Positions 1-8,398 of a DNA stretch of 64,000 nucleotides are shown one piece after another. The notes beneath the pieces were generated by a model. The model had not been told where the DNA came from and did not search any database. It saw only the letters and a list, made by a program, of their open reading frames with translations. Positions within the stretch are counted from its first letter, which is position 1. The number at the start of each line of letters is the position of its first letter. Source of the DNA: Streptomyces albicerus (GTDB taxonomy: Bacteria; Actinomycetota; Actinomycetes; Streptomycetales; Streptomycetaceae); contig NZ_VWMY01000005.1 in the NCBI RefSeq assembly GCF_008905045.1, forward strand, positions 1-64,000. Reading direction: 5' to 3'. The translations under genes were made by a program, and so were the position numbers.

Positions 1-594
1 GTGACGGTGCCGTGGAAAATGAAGGCGCGTTTGTCGAACCTCGTGACCACGGCCCGGAAGTTCTTGAGGGTGTTGATCGTTCGCTGGCAGGTAGCGGCAG
101 TTGCGACGCAAGGAGTACGCCCTGTCACCGCCGAGATGGTCCGGCCGGGTGCGGGGCTGTCCACCACTGAGGCGGCCGACGCGGATGCGTTCCAGGACGA
201 GGATGAGCTGTGGGGCGTCGCACGCCCTCTCCAGCGAGATGGATCTTGCAGGTGAGACCGCCCCGGGAGCGACCGAGCCTCTCGTCGGGGCGGTGCTGAT
301 GAGGCGTTGCTCTTTTCCCGGCGCCCGCAGAGGCCTCATCCGCCCTCAGGCGCCGTGCTGGTGGGCCCGGCATCTCTCCCACGTGCCGTCCGCCGACCAT
401 CGTCCGTGCCACTCGTACGCGCTCTTCCACTTGCCGAAACGCGCAGACAAATCCCGCCACGGCACCCCCGTGCGGTGCCGGAAGGGAATCCCCTTGGCAT
501 GCGTCAAGTCTCCTCGTCCCATGGCCATGCCAACGAGCTGAACCCGAGAGGGTCCGGTGACTTCGGTGGGCCGTCCAAGCCGTCGAGCCATCAA
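1..594 (-). pseudogene. IS5-family transposase remnant, frameshifted, cut by window edge
   Basis: This is a decayed transposase read on the minus strand. From 594 downward one frame gives an N-terminal piece with a GVPWRDL...RFGKW...RRWSADGTW-like pattern, typical of IS5-family enzymes. The reading then has to switch frames several times: a GGLTCKIHLAGEG segment lies near 230-290, a GQPRTRPDHLGGDRAYS segment near 80-180, and an NTLKNFRAVVTRFDKRAF C-terminal segment near 15-85. All match the expected order of an IS5 DDE transposase, so one ancestral gene is present with at least two frameshifts. It cannot make a working enzyme. The true 3' end and the terminal repeat may lie outside the window. 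Long open frames on either strand here are by-products of high G+C. Confidence 0.75.
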
Positions 595-735
595 CCCATC
601 GGCGGAATGTCCAAAGATCGTACGAGATGGGCGATTCCTCCCGAAGGGGCTGGCTGACCTCCCGCCCGGTGGAGGCGTTCACCGCCGAGCGGGTCGTAGC
701 GTGTGAGAGGCGGTGAACGTCCGCAAGGGCCCCCG

Positions 736-2103
736 TCACACTGACCGTTTCACGGAGATGCCTGACACCGCGAGCGCGGTGCAGACGGCCGCCACCGCGG
801 CCGTCGCCGCGCAGGCGCTCAGTGCCGTGGCTCCGCCGGGTGAGGTCGCCCAGAGTGCGGCTCCCAGGGCGGAGCCCGCTGCGGCGCCCAGTTGGCGGAC
901 GAGGCTGGTCGTGCCGGAGATCATGCCCAGGCGGTCCTGCGGAGCGTTCGACATCACCCGGGCCTGATTCTGCGCGTTGAAGAGTCCGAATCCCACGCCG
1001 ATCAGGAGGAGCCGCGAGGCCACGTCGGGCGCGCCCCAGGTCATGCTCGCCGGGACCAGGGATGCCGTACCGGCGAACAGGAGTACCGCGCCGGACAGTG
1101 CCACCCGCTGTGGTCCCACCCGGTCGGCCAGGCGCCCGCCCAGCACACTCCCGCACCCGGTTCCCAGGGCGAGTCCCCCCATGACCCAGCCGTTGGTGCC
1201 CGGCGGGACCCCGAGGGAGAGCTGGAGGAAGAAGGGGGCCACGAACAGCACGCCGAACACCGCGAAGTAGGCGCATCCGATGGCCAGATGGGGGCCCAGT
1301 AATCCTGGCGCCGTCACCAGTGACCACAGCGACCGGGCCGATGTGCTTCTGCCCCACACGAGCAGCAGCGGCACCGCGGCCAGCGCGAGCAGCCCCCACT
1401 CCACGCCAGAGTCCATCGCGAATGACAGCGCGAACAGCACCGCCACCGCCGCCCCGCCGAAGGTCACCGCCTCCGTGGCCCAGGCGGCCTTGGGCCACGG
1501 CAGCCGCGGTCCGAGCGGGAGTTGCCGGGTGACGACGGCCAGTACCACGGCGACGACGGGCACGTTGACGTAGAAGACGGCCGGCCATCCGTACGCCTCG
1601 ACGAGCAGTCCACCGGCCGGGGGGCCGGTGACCCCGCCGAGCGTGCCGAGCAGCAGCACCGTGCCGAAGGCCCGGCCGCGCACCTCGGGGCGTACCGCGA
1701 TGGTGGGCAGTACGGGCGCCGGCGCCAGCATGACCACTGCGAAGCAGCCCTGGACCACCCGCGCGCCGATCAGCCAGCCCACGCCGGGCGCGAGCCCGCA
1801 GGCCACGCTCGCCACCGCGAAGCCGGTGCATCCCAGGACCATCACCCGGCGCGGATCGGCGGTGTCCGCCCAGCGGCCGGTGCCGAGTGCCAGGGCGATC
1901 AGCGGCATGAGGTAGCCGAGGCCCACCCACTGCACGACCGTCGTACTCGTGTGCAGGTCGGCCTCGATGCGCGGCAGCGCCACACCGACGATCGACGCGT
2001 CCAACTGGGCGATGAAGATGGCGAGTCCGGCGGCGACGATCAGCCACCACCGGTCGCGCACCGGGGCGTGGTCGCCCCGGCTCTCAGCGGTGTCCGTTCC
2101 CAA
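736..2103 (-). CDS. MFS drug-efflux transporter (DHA2/QacA-like)
   Basis: A multidrug-type proton antiporter of about 455 residues in the cytoplasmic membrane. Hydrophobic segments run the whole length, probably 14 helices. The N-terminal pattern AQLDASIVGVALPRIEADL is the helix-1 signature of the DHA2 group, and a GRWADTADPRRVM loop follows between helices 2 and 3. I chose the TTG at 2103 because a GGGGGAGG ribosome site sits just upstream. A longer reading from GTG 2160 would place an operator-like palindrome inside the coding region. The gene is divergent from the TetR gene at 2231, and the space between holds three similar palindromes, so repression by that TetR is likely (inference). Substrate unknown. 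Confidence 0.85.
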   Translation of the reverse strand: MGTDTAESRGDHAPVRDRWWLIVAAGLAIFIAQLDASIVGVALPRIEADLHTSTTVVQWVGLGYLMPLIALALGTGRWADTADPRRVMVLGCTGFAVASVACGLAPGVGWLIGARVVQGCFAVVMLAPAPVLPTIAVRPEVRGRAFGTVLLLGTLGGVTGPPAGGLLVEAYGWPAVFYVNVPVVAVVLAVVTRQLPLGPRLPWPKAAWATEAVTFGGAAVAVLFALSFAMDSGVEWGLLALAAVPLLLVWGRSTSARSLWSLVTAPGLLGPHLAIGCAYFAVFGVLFVAPFFLQLSLGVPPGTNGWVMGGLALGTGCGSVLGGRLADRVGPQRVALSGAVLLFAGTASLVPASMTWGAPDVASRLLLIGVGFGLFNAQNQARVMSNAPQDRLGMISGTTSLVRQLGAAAGSALGAALWATSPGGATALSACAATAAVAAVCTALAVSGISVKRSV

Positions 2104-2131
2104 GGAAGGCCTCCCCCACTCCCGGTTCAGG

Positions 2132-2153
2132 CAAGCGGAGAGCTCTCCGCTTG
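2132..2153. promoter_or_regulatory. Operator-like palindrome 1 of the MFS/TetR pair
   Basis: A perfect 22-bp inverted repeat with core AGCGGAGAGCTCTCCGCT. It lies just upstream of the preferred MFS start. It is the most symmetric of three related sites between the divergent MFS and TetR genes, so it is the best candidate for TetR binding. Confidence 0.75.
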
Positions 2154-2168
2154 CCAGCACCGGAAGCC

Positions 2169-2190
2169 TAAGCGGAAAACTCTCCGCTTA
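2169..2190. promoter_or_regulatory. Operator-like palindrome 2 of the MFS/TetR pair
   Basis: An imperfect copy of the site at 2132-2153 with core AGCGGAAAACTCTCCGCT. Its centre is 37 bp from the first. The right half is identical to site 1 and the left half differs at two positions. Confidence 0.7.
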
Positions 2191-2199
2191 ACAAGGAAA

Positions 2200-2221
2200 T
2201 AACCGGAGAGCGCTCCGCTAC
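2200..2221. promoter_or_regulatory. Operator-like palindrome 3 of the MFS/TetR pair
   Basis: A third, weaker copy with core ACCGGAGAGCGCTCCGCT. Its centre is 31 bp from site 2 and it ends 10 bp before the TetR start codon, so it could mediate autorepression. Confidence 0.6.
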
Positions 2222-2230
2222 GCTGCGCCC

Positions 2231-2797
2231 ATGACCGAACGTGCCGACGCCGCCCGCAACCGCCGCCGGATCCTCGACGCAGCCGTCCGGGTGCTGCGGA
2301 CGCAGGGAGCGTCGGCGCTCACCGCGGACACGGTGGCGAAGGAGGCCGGAGTCGGCGTCGGCACGGTCTACCGCCGGTTCGAGAACCGGGCACGGCTCGT
2401 CTACGAACTGATCGAGGAAAACGAGACCCGCTTCCAGGAGGAGCTCGCCGGGCACGCGAGCGAACCGCCGCGGGAGCGGCTGCGCGCCTTTCTGCACGGC
2501 ATGGCAGACCTACTCGAGGAACAGCGGGCACTGTTGCTGATCGCGGAGGCCAGCGCCCCGGCTGCCCGCTACCTCAGCCGCCCCTACCGCACGCACCATG
2601 AACAACTCACCTCCCTGGTAGCGGAGTTGACCCCCACCGTCGACGCGGCCTATCTCGCGGACCTGCTGCTGATGGCGTACACCCCGGGCCTCTTCGACCA
2701 CCAGCGCGGCGAACGCGACTGGCCGCTGGAGCGCATCAAGAGCGGGCTGGACACACTGGTCGACGGCATCGCACGCACCACTGAGCGGCCGTCATAG
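2231..2797 (+). CDS. TetR-family transcriptional regulator
   Basis: A 188-residue DNA-binding repressor. The N-terminal helix-turn-helix spans about residues 8-55 and contains RILDAAVRVLRTQG and GVGVGTVYRRFENR, the usual TetR recognition pattern. The C-terminal two thirds is an all-helical ligand domain without an obvious subfamily. It is divergent from the MFS pump at 736-2103 and separated from it by three palindromes. That arrangement is the standard one for a drug-sensing repressor controlling its own pump and itself. The ligand cannot be told from sequence. Confidence 0.9.
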   Translation: MTERADAARNRRRILDAAVRVLRTQGASALTADTVAKEAGVGVGTVYRRFENRARLVYELIEENETRFQEELAGHASEPPRERLRAFLHGMADLLEEQRALLLIAEASAPAARYLSRPYRTHHEQLTSLVAELTPTVDAAYLADLLLMAYTPGLFDHQRGERDWPLERIKSGLDTLVDGIARTTERPS

Positions 2798-2888
2798 TCG
2801 GTCGTCGTAGCGGGCAGGGGTGATCGAATGTTCAGCCATCTTGAGGTGAGGGTATTGCCGTCGGGGTCCCCCACGAGATGATCGTCCT

Positions 2889-3620
2889 GTGGCAGATGTG
2901 ATCTTCTTCGACCTGGACGGCACCCTGGTCGATCACCGAAGCGCGGTCTTGGAAACGATCGGCCAGATCGTCCAGGCCGCGCCGAACGCGACGGCTCCAC
3001 CGGAGGAGCTGGTGACGTTGTGGTGGACGCTGGAGGCGCGACACATGCGGGAATACCTGGCCGGTCAGTGCTCCTTCGCCGAGCACCACCGACGCAGGCT
3101 CCGCGCCTTCCTGCCGAGGCTCGGCGAGCCGGTTCCCGAGAGCCCCGGCCTTCTGGACGCCTGGATCGCCGAGCGCTACCTCACCGTGTTCGAGGAGTCC
3201 TGGCGGTGCTATCCCGATGTCCAGCCATGTCTGGACACCCTGAAACGGCTTCCCCGAGGGCCGCGTCTGGCTGTTCTCACCAACGGCGACCCCGAGCAGC
3301 AGCGCGCCAAGCTCGCCCGCTTCGGCCTCCTCGAATACTTCGAAGCCGTCCTGACCCCGACCGAGCTCGGCGCGGCCAAGCCCGTCGCCTACGCCACCGC
3401 CTGCCGCCGGATGCGGACGGACCCCGCGCAGGCGGTCAACGTGGGCGACATGCTGGAAAGTGACGTGAACGCAGCCGCCCTCGCCGGGCTCACCGGCATC
3501 TGGCTGGACCGCGGCATCGACTTCGTCACCGGTGGGCCATCGCCGACGGCAGACGAGACGGTGCTCCGCATCGAACGGCTCACCGACCTCCCCGATCACC
3601 TATCACGCACGAGCGCGTGA
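2889..3620 (+). CDS. HAD-superfamily hydrolase
   Basis: A cytoplasmic phosphatase or dehalogenase-like hydrolase of 243 residues. Motif I is DLDGT near residue 8, where the first Asp is the nucleophile. Motif II is LTNGD, motif III is the Lys in AAKPVAY, and motif IV is GDMLESD. A helical cap lies between motifs I and II, as in HAD type I YjjG-like enzymes. The start is GTG. No clear operon partner: 91 bp separate it from the TetR gene and an IS scar follows. The substrate is unknown; nucleotide or small sugar phosphates are possible. Confidence 0.88.
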   Translation: MADVIFFDLDGTLVDHRSAVLETIGQIVQAAPNATAPPEELVTLWWTLEARHMREYLAGQCSFAEHHRRRLRAFLPRLGEPVPESPGLLDAWIAERYLTVFEESWRCYPDVQPCLDTLKRLPRGPRLAVLTNGDPEQQRAKLARFGLLEYFEAVLTPTELGAAKPVAYATACRRMRTDPAQAVNVGDMLESDVNAAALAGLTGIWLDRGIDFVTGGPSPTADETVLRIERLTDLPDHLSRTSA

Positions 3621-3649
3621 CCGGCTCTCTCGGGACCGTCGTAAGTGAG

Positions 3650-3679
3650 TGGCCAACTGAAGCACTCAATGGCCAACTG
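3650..3679. repeat. Short direct repeat, possible IS end remnant
   Basis: The ten bases TGGCCAACTG occur twice, at 3650-3659 and 3670-3679, with a 20-bp period. Repeats of this kind resemble the multiple repeats near IS21-family ends in actinomycetes. No istA/istB genes are present. The identification is tentative. Confidence 0.35.
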
Positions 3680-3682
3680 CAG

Positions 3683-3773
3683 GGTTGTGACCGCGCTTCC
3701 GTGAATGGTCGCCCCGATGATGTACAGCCTGACAGGCATTGGTCGTAGTCGTCACGGAAGCGCGGTCACAACC
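3683..3773. repeat. Head-to-head 22-bp inverted repeats, probable IS ends
   Basis: A 22-bp sequence at 3683-3704 (core TTGTGACCGCGCTTCCGTG) recurs as an exact reverse complement at 3752-3773, with 47 bp between. The inner copy faces the transposase that starts at 3822, as the left terminal repeat of that element would. The outer copy then has the orientation of a right end. Either two elements abutted here and one was lost, or this is a small palindromic mobile element. Confidence 0.6.
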
Positions 3774-3821
3774 AACTAAGCTGCTCAGTCACATGGGCCT
3801 GATCAAGAGCATGTTGGGCGT

Positions 3822-4872
3822 GTGGACGCACATGAAGTGAACCGTATGCGGGCGACGTTGGCGTTATACGTGGCGGATGTGTTCGCCTCGGTGCCGCGCA
3901 AGGACCAGCGGGCCAAGGGCGACTGCTACCTGCGGGGACTGATGCTGGACGGCCGCCGCAAGTCCATCCAGGCGATCGCGGAGCGGCTGCCGGACGGCAA
4001 CGAGCAGAACCTGCAGCAGTTCGTGAACGAGTCGACGTGGGATCCGGTGCCGGTGCAGCGGCGGATCGCCCAGCGGATGGTGCCGCTGATCGGCCCGGAT
4101 GCCTGGGCGGTCGACGACGTGTCGTTCCCCAAGGACGGCCGGATGTCGGTCGCCGTCGCGCACCAGTACTGCTGCGCGTTGGGCAAGCAGGCCAACTGCC
4201 AGGTCGCCGTGAGCGTGCACGCGGTCACCGACGCCGCCTCCGTCCCGCTGCACTGGCGGCTGTTCCTGCCCCAGGAGTGGGCGGACGATGCAGAACGCCG
4301 GCGCCGGTGCGGGGTGCCCGATGAGGTCGGGCACCGGGAGAAGTGGCGCCTGGCCCTGGATCAGCTGGCCAGGTGGGGTCTGGTGCCGCCGGTGGTGGTG
4401 GCCGACGCCGGTTACGGGCAGAACGCCGACTTCCGCCACGCGCTGGCCGGCCGGGGTGTCCCATACGTGGCCGGCATCCAGGCCGATCTGAGCGTGCGGC
4501 CGCACGACGCGGCCCCCGCGGCGCCCTGGTCCGGCCACGGCCGCCCGCCCATGCCCCGCTACCGGCAGCAGCCGGTATCGGTCGCACAACTGGCCCTGGC
4601 AGCCGGACGCCAGGCGTTCAGCGAGGTGACCTGGCGGGAAGGCTCCCGCGGCCCGATGCGCTCGCACTTTTGGGCGGTGCGGGTGAGCCCGGCCGGGGTG
4701 CGCGCCCGCCGCCTGGCCCAGGCCGCCGCGGTGGCCGAGCATGGCCGGTGGGACGGTGTCCTTCCCGACGTGTGGCTGCTGGCCGAGTGGTTGGACGGTG
4801 ACAGCAAGCCGTCCCGGTTCTGGCTGTCCGACCTGCCCGACGTGTTGGCCTGGCTGGTCGGCTGGTGCAGCG
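3822..4872 (+). pseudogene. IS701-family transposase, 3'-truncated
   Basis: Residues 9 to about 340 match an IS701-type DDE transposase: RKDQRAKGDCYLRGL and LQQFVNESTWDP at the N-terminus, WAVDDVSFPKDG carrying the first catalytic Asp, VVVADAGYG carrying the second, and a WLLAEWL...FWLSDLP segment. The normal C-terminus, a WRIEHDYRE-like segment with the catalytic Glu, is absent. After DLP the frame runs into unrelated sequence and stays open only by composition to 5174. The sequence there on the other strand belongs to a second transposase. The gene contains a TTA codon at 3864-3866, rare in Streptomyces. The start is uncertain: GTG 3822 or ATG 3846. The product is very probably inactive. 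Confidence 0.8.
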
Positions 4873-4874
4873 GC

Positions 4875-5080
4875 GGGCGGCAGCCCCAGCCGCAGGTGCA
4901 CCAGCGTGACGCGGAGCCGGTCGACGAAGACCAGGCGTTGCTTGGGCCCGGCACCAACAGCCCGCCAGCGGTCCCCGCCCCGCCGCTCACGCAAGGCCGA
5001 CTCACGGGCGGCCTGTCACTTGGGGGACGAGTCCTTCGAGCAACTCGCCGAAATGTGCGCAGGGGACCCCGGATAGGGGC
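4875..5080 (-). pseudogene. 5' fragment of a second transposase (IS5-like)
   Basis: On the minus strand from about 4994 down to 4875 the translation reads RERRGGDRWRAVGAG then KQRLVFVDRLRVTLVHL, the N-terminal region of a common actinobacterial IS5-like transposase. A further upstream piece in another frame (CAHFGELLEGLVPQ) extends towards 5080 with stops between. The match ends near 4875, exactly where the IS701-like gene of the other strand loses its C-terminus. Two elements therefore meet here, and both are broken at the junction. Confidence 0.55.
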
Positions 5081-5170
5081 AGGGTGGGAACAGACCGCAC
5101 GAGCCCTACTTGCTGTCACAACTTGCCCAACCCGTGCGGACCCTCGCCTGCAACGGCCAGGGCGCCTGCC

Positions 5171-5644
5171 ATGATCGTCATCATGGGGATACACATCGCA
5201 CCGGCCACGGTGGCCGACTTCCACCAGGTCCTGACTGATCACCCCCGTTACTGGGGCGAACGCGACCTTCGGTCGCTGCACCTTCTCGCCCTGGTGCAGG
5301 AGTTCGGTTCCACCTGCTTGGTTGCCCGGGCCCAGGACGGAATCCGCGGGTACGTCTTCGGGTTCGTCACCCCAGACGGCACCGGGTACGTGCATCTGAT
5401 CGCCACGCGGGACGACACCCGCGGCACCGGCCTCGGGCGTCGTCTGTACACGGCGTTCGCCGAAGCAGCGCAACGCCACGGCGCACAGCAGTTGAAGGCG
5501 ATCACGTCAGTCGAGAACACCGGCTCCATCGCCTTCCACCGCAGCCTCGGCTTCGACACGAAGATCGTCGACGACTACAACGGCCCCGGCAGGGCCATGG
5601 CCGTCTTCCACCGAGATCTGCCGCTCAACGTCTCGTCGCCCTGA
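5171..5644 (+). CDS. GNAT-family N-acetyltransferase
   Basis: A cytoplasmic acyl-CoA transferase of 157 residues. The acetyl-CoA loop is visible in VHLIATRDDTRGTGLGRRLY (R-x-x-G-x-G pattern). The C-terminal SVENTGSIAFHRSLGF is the usual motif B region. The start is ATG 5171 or ATG 5183; a longer frame from 5084 only reads through IS debris. The acceptor substrate is unknown. The gene is intact although IS remnants lie on both sides. Confidence 0.88.
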   Translation: MIVIMGIHIAPATVADFHQVLTDHPRYWGERDLRSLHLLALVQEFGSTCLVARAQDGIRGYVFGFVTPDGTGYVHLIATRDDTRGTGLGRRLYTAFAEAAQRHGAQQLKAITSVENTGSIAFHRSLGFDTKIVDDYNGPGRAMAVFHRDLPLNVSSP

Positions 5645-5729
5645 CCAACCAACCGTCACCGGCAGTCGCTCCCCAGGCCGTTAGCGCGTGTCTCTTTGAT
5701 GGGTTGGTCAGTTGATCGGATGTGTCCGT

Positions 5730-6193
5730 CCGATTAGTGATCACTGATGCGATGTGGCGCCGGATCGAACCGCTGATGCCGGCCGATCCGGTCCGCGGCA
5801 GGCGGTGGGCCGATCACCGCCGCACCCTTGAGGCCATCGCGTGGAAGTACCGCACCAACTCGCCCTGGCGGGACCTGCCCCGATGAGCTCGGCCCGTTCC
5901 AGACCGCTCACAAGCGGCTGATCAGGTGGGCACTCGACGGCACCTGGGAGATGATCCTCGCCTCTGTCCTGGCAGCGGCCGACGACGACATCGACTGGAC
6001 GGTGTCGGTGGATTCCACGGTCGTTCGGGCCCACCAGCACGCCGCCGGAGCACGCAAAAAGGGGCGGCCCCGGAAGGCCACGCACCCGGCCCATCGCCGT
6101 GCTGGCCGACCGGGCTTACTCCTCCCCGCGCCATCCGCAGCTACCTGCGGCGCCGGGGAATCCGAGCGGTCATCCCGCAGCCGTCGGACAACT
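5730..6193 (+). pseudogene. IS5-family transposase remnant with internal deletion
   Basis: The first part reads VITDAMWRRIEPLMP...WADHRRTLEAIAWKYRTNSPWRDLP, an IS5-family N-terminus. An extra C near 5880 shifts the frame. The next segment continues DELGPFQTAHKRLIRWALDGTWE and then SVDSTVVRAHQHAAGARKKG with the first catalytic Asp. After about 6080 the frame jumps to VLADRAYSS and SYLRRRGIRAVIP, so the middle third is deleted. The C-terminus is missing. The remnant stops about where the truncated monooxygenase on the other strand begins. Confidence 0.8.
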
Positions 6194-6560
6194 CCCCAGC
6201 GGGTGTGGTCAGTTCGAAGACCCCGCTCGGCGACCGCCGCAGACCGGTGACGGACACTCCCTCCACCAGCGGGAGCCGGAAGAAGGCGACGTACTCCTCC
6301 AGGTACCGGACGATCTCGTCGCGGACCATGAAGTCGTCGGGATCGTCCCCACGATAGGGGTAACCGGGCAGCCTGCACTGCCAGTTGGGGGTCACCAGGC
6401 AGAAGGTGTCCCAGCGGCGCGTACGCCACTCGTGCCCCATGCGGTGGGCCTCGATCACGACATGCTCGATGCCTCGCTCGCGAAGGCAGTAACTTACGGA
6501 CAGGCCCGCCTGGCCGCCGCCGACGACCGCGACCGGGTAATGGGCATACAGCTCAGGCAT
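6193..6560 (-). pseudogene. Flavin-dependent monooxygenase, N-terminal fragment
   Basis: About 120 residues from ATG 6560, which follows a GGAGGAC ribosome site. The fragment begins with a Rossmann FAD-binding motif VAVVGGGQAGLSVSYCL, then the acidic end of strand 2 in HVVIEAHRMGHEW. The next part, WDTFCLVTPNWQCRLPG, resembles the MSMEG_0569-like group of flavin oxidoreductases (recalled, not searched). A full enzyme is over 400 residues. Here the reading passes into IS5-derived sequence at about 6193, so the gene was cut by that element or by a deletion at its edge. No downstream remainder is visible in the window. Confidence 0.7.
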
Positions 6561-6743
6561 GAAGTCCTCCATGCGAGAGGCCGAGGTTGACACCTTGCCG
6601 CTGCTTGTGAGGACCACTTCAGCCACGGGGAATTTCCGAACGAAGTCATCCGGCACAAAGAGGAGTTATGGAGTTCTCGCTGAGGGTGACGAATCGGTCC
6701 TGAAGTCCGACGCCTCGCCACCGCTCCCACGTGGGGGCGGCGG

Positions 6744-7340
6744 TCAGCCGACTTCGGTCACGGCGGCGTCGAGGAGGGGGCCGAGTTCCCGGGACACGGT
6801 CGTCAGGGCGCGCACGTCGCGCTCGGCCCGGGCGACGAGGATCGCTCCCTCCAGGGTGCTGATCATGAGCGTGGCGAGCGCTTCGGCCCGCCCCTTCGGC
6901 ACGCCCATGTCCACCAGAGCCCGGGCAACCGAGCCGTTCCAGGTGGAGAAAGCGGCGGACGCGGCCTCCCGTGTGGAGGCGGTCGACTCCGCGCAGTCGA
7001 CCGTGGCGGCGGCGACCGGGCAGCCGCCCGCGAAGCCGGCAGCCTCGTACTCGTCGCTCCACTGGCGCACCATCTCGGCGAACAAGCCGCTGGGCGTCGG
7101 CTCGGGCAGCGCGGCGAGGAAGCGGGCGACACGCTTGCCCGCGTACCGGCCCGCCCAGCCCACCGCCTCGTTGACGAGCTGCTCCTTGCCGTCGGGGAAG
7201 TAGTGCTGGAGCGATCCGCGCGGCGCCTCGGCGTGGGCGGCGACCTCGCGCATCCCCGTGGAGGCGACCCCGTCGCGCCGGATGAGCTGAGCCGCGCTGA
7301 AGACCATCCGCTCGCGTGGCCCCCGTTCGGACACCGCCAT
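6744..7340 (-). CDS. TetR-family transcriptional regulator (LmrA/YxaF-like)
   Basis: A 198-residue repressor. The helix-turn-helix covers about residues 10-55, with FSAAQLIRRDGVASTGMREVAAHA and PRGSLQHYFPDGKEQL. The HYFPDGKEQL pattern and the Gly/Cys-containing AAGFAGGCPVAAATVD segment are typical of the LmrA/YxaF group. The start is ATG 7340 behind a GGGAGG site; a longer frame to 7436 crosses the operators. It is divergent from the dehydrogenase at 7463, with two related palindromes between the two genes, so it probably controls both. Confidence 0.9.
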   Translation of the reverse strand: MAVSERGPRERMVFSAAQLIRRDGVASTGMREVAAHAEAPRGSLQHYFPDGKEQLVNEAVGWAGRYAGKRVARFLAALPEPTPSGLFAEMVRQWSDEYEAAGFAGGCPVAAATVDCAESTASTREAASAAFSTWNGSVARALVDMGVPKGRAEALATLMISTLEGAILVARAERDVRALTTVSRELGPLLDAAVTEVG

Positions 7341-7387
7341 GCTCGACCTCCCACCACTGTTCTGCGAGTCTTCCGACTCCTCCCACC

Positions 7388-7405
7388 CTATGACCGTCGT
7401 CATAG
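7388..7405. promoter_or_regulatory. Operator-like inverted repeat, distal copy
   Basis: CTATGAC, four bases, then GTCATAG: a perfect 7-bp inverted repeat. It is one of two such sites between the divergent TetR and dehydrogenase genes. Confidence 0.75.
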
Positions 7406-7413
7406 CGCCGACT

Positions 7414-7433
7414 ACTATGACCGCTGTCATAGT
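7414..7433. promoter_or_regulatory. Operator-like inverted repeat, proximal copy
   Basis: ACTATGAC, four bases, then GTCATAGT: the same arms as the site at 7388-7405 with one more base pair and a centre 27 bp away. It lies about 30 bp before the dehydrogenase start. Binding of the adjacent TetR to both sites is inferred. Confidence 0.78.
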
Positions 7434-7462
7434 CACAGTGACGGCGACGGCCCGACCTCGGA

Positions 7463-8386
7463 ATGGGCCGGAAACGGCGGTGCATCGTGTACGTGGGTTT
7501 CGTCGGCCTCGGACTCATGGGTCAGCCCATGGCGCTCAACCTCGCCCGAGCGGGGACGCCTCTCGTCGTCTGGAACCGCACCCCGGCCAGGTGCGCGCCT
7601 CTGCGCGCGGCCGGAGCCGAGGTCGCGGCGAGCCCCGCCGAGGTCTTCGACCGGGCCGACGCCGTGATCCTCATGCTGGCCGACGAGACGGCGATCGACG
7701 TGGTCCTCAGCCGCGGCACCCCGGACTTCGCCGCACGCGTCGCCGGACACACCGTTGTCCACATGGGCACGACCTCGCCGGAGTACTCGGGCAGTTTGGA
7801 GGCCGACATCCGTGCCGCGGGCGGGCGGTACGCCGAGGCTCCGGTCTCCGGCTCCCGGGTCCCGGCGGAACAGGGGCAGTTGGTGGCAATGCTGGCGGGT
7901 GACGACCACGCCGTGGAGACCGTGCGGCCCCTGCTCGCCCCCATGTGCGCGGAGACGTTCGACTGCGGCCCCGTCCCGAACGCCCTGTTGATGAAGCTCT
8001 CGGTGAACCTGTTCCTGATCACCCTGGTGACCGGGCTGACCGAGGCGTTCCACTTCGCCGACCGGTACGGGCTCGACCAACGCCTGCTCCAGAACGTCCT
8101 GGACGCGGGCCCGATGGCCAGCTCGGTCTCCCGTATGAAGGCGCCCAAGCTGCTGGCCCGTGACTTCGCCGCACAGGCGGCCGCCGAGGACGTCCTGAAG
8201 AACAACCGGCTGATCGCGGAAGCCGCCCGGAAGGCCGACCTGGCCTCGCCCCTCCTGGATGTCTGCCACGCACTCTTCGGCGAGACCGTGGCGCAGGGCC
8301 ACGGCGGCGAGGACATGGTGGCCGTGCTGCGCGCTCTGGAGGCCCGGACCGACGGCACACGCCGATCGAGTGCCCCGTCGTGCTGA
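7463..8386 (+). CDS. NAD(P)-dependent oxidoreductase, 3-hydroxyisobutyrate dehydrogenase family
   Basis: A cytoplasmic beta-hydroxyacid dehydrogenase of about 307 residues. The N-terminal Rossmann motif [20 protein letters not shown] ends in WNRTP, which suggests NADP preference. Substrate-binding [11 protein letters not shown] follows near residue 120. The catalytic Lys is in LLMKLSVN, with the conserved Asn four residues later. The all-alpha C-terminal domain is complete. The start may be ATG 7463 or a GTG within the next ten codons. It is divergent from TetR 6744-7340 and likely repressed by it. Related enzymes act on hydroxyisobutyrate, tartronate semialdehyde or imines, and the sequence does not decide between these. 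Confidence 0.88.
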   Translation: MGRKRRCIVYVGFVGLGLMGQPMALNLARAGTPLVVWNRTPARCAPLRAAGAEVAASPAEVFDRADAVILMLADETAIDVVLSRGTPDFAARVAGHTVVHMGTTSPEYSGSLEADIRAAGGRYAEAPVSGSRVPAEQGQLVAMLAGDDHAVETVRPLLAPMCAETFDCGPVPNALLMKLSVNLFLITLVTGLTEAFHFADRYGLDQRLLQNVLDAGPMASSVSRMKAPKLLARDFAAQAAAEDVLKNNRLIAEAARKADLASPLLDVCHALFGETVAQGHGGEDMVAVLRALEARTDGTRRSSAPSC

Positions 8387-8398
8387 CCGGCACCGGCC

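Noticed and set aside
125..2050. 641-codon open frame on the minus strand
   Set aside because: It is the shifted reading of the MFS gene at 736-2103 joined to IS5 debris. It is Arg/Gly-rich and has no domain.
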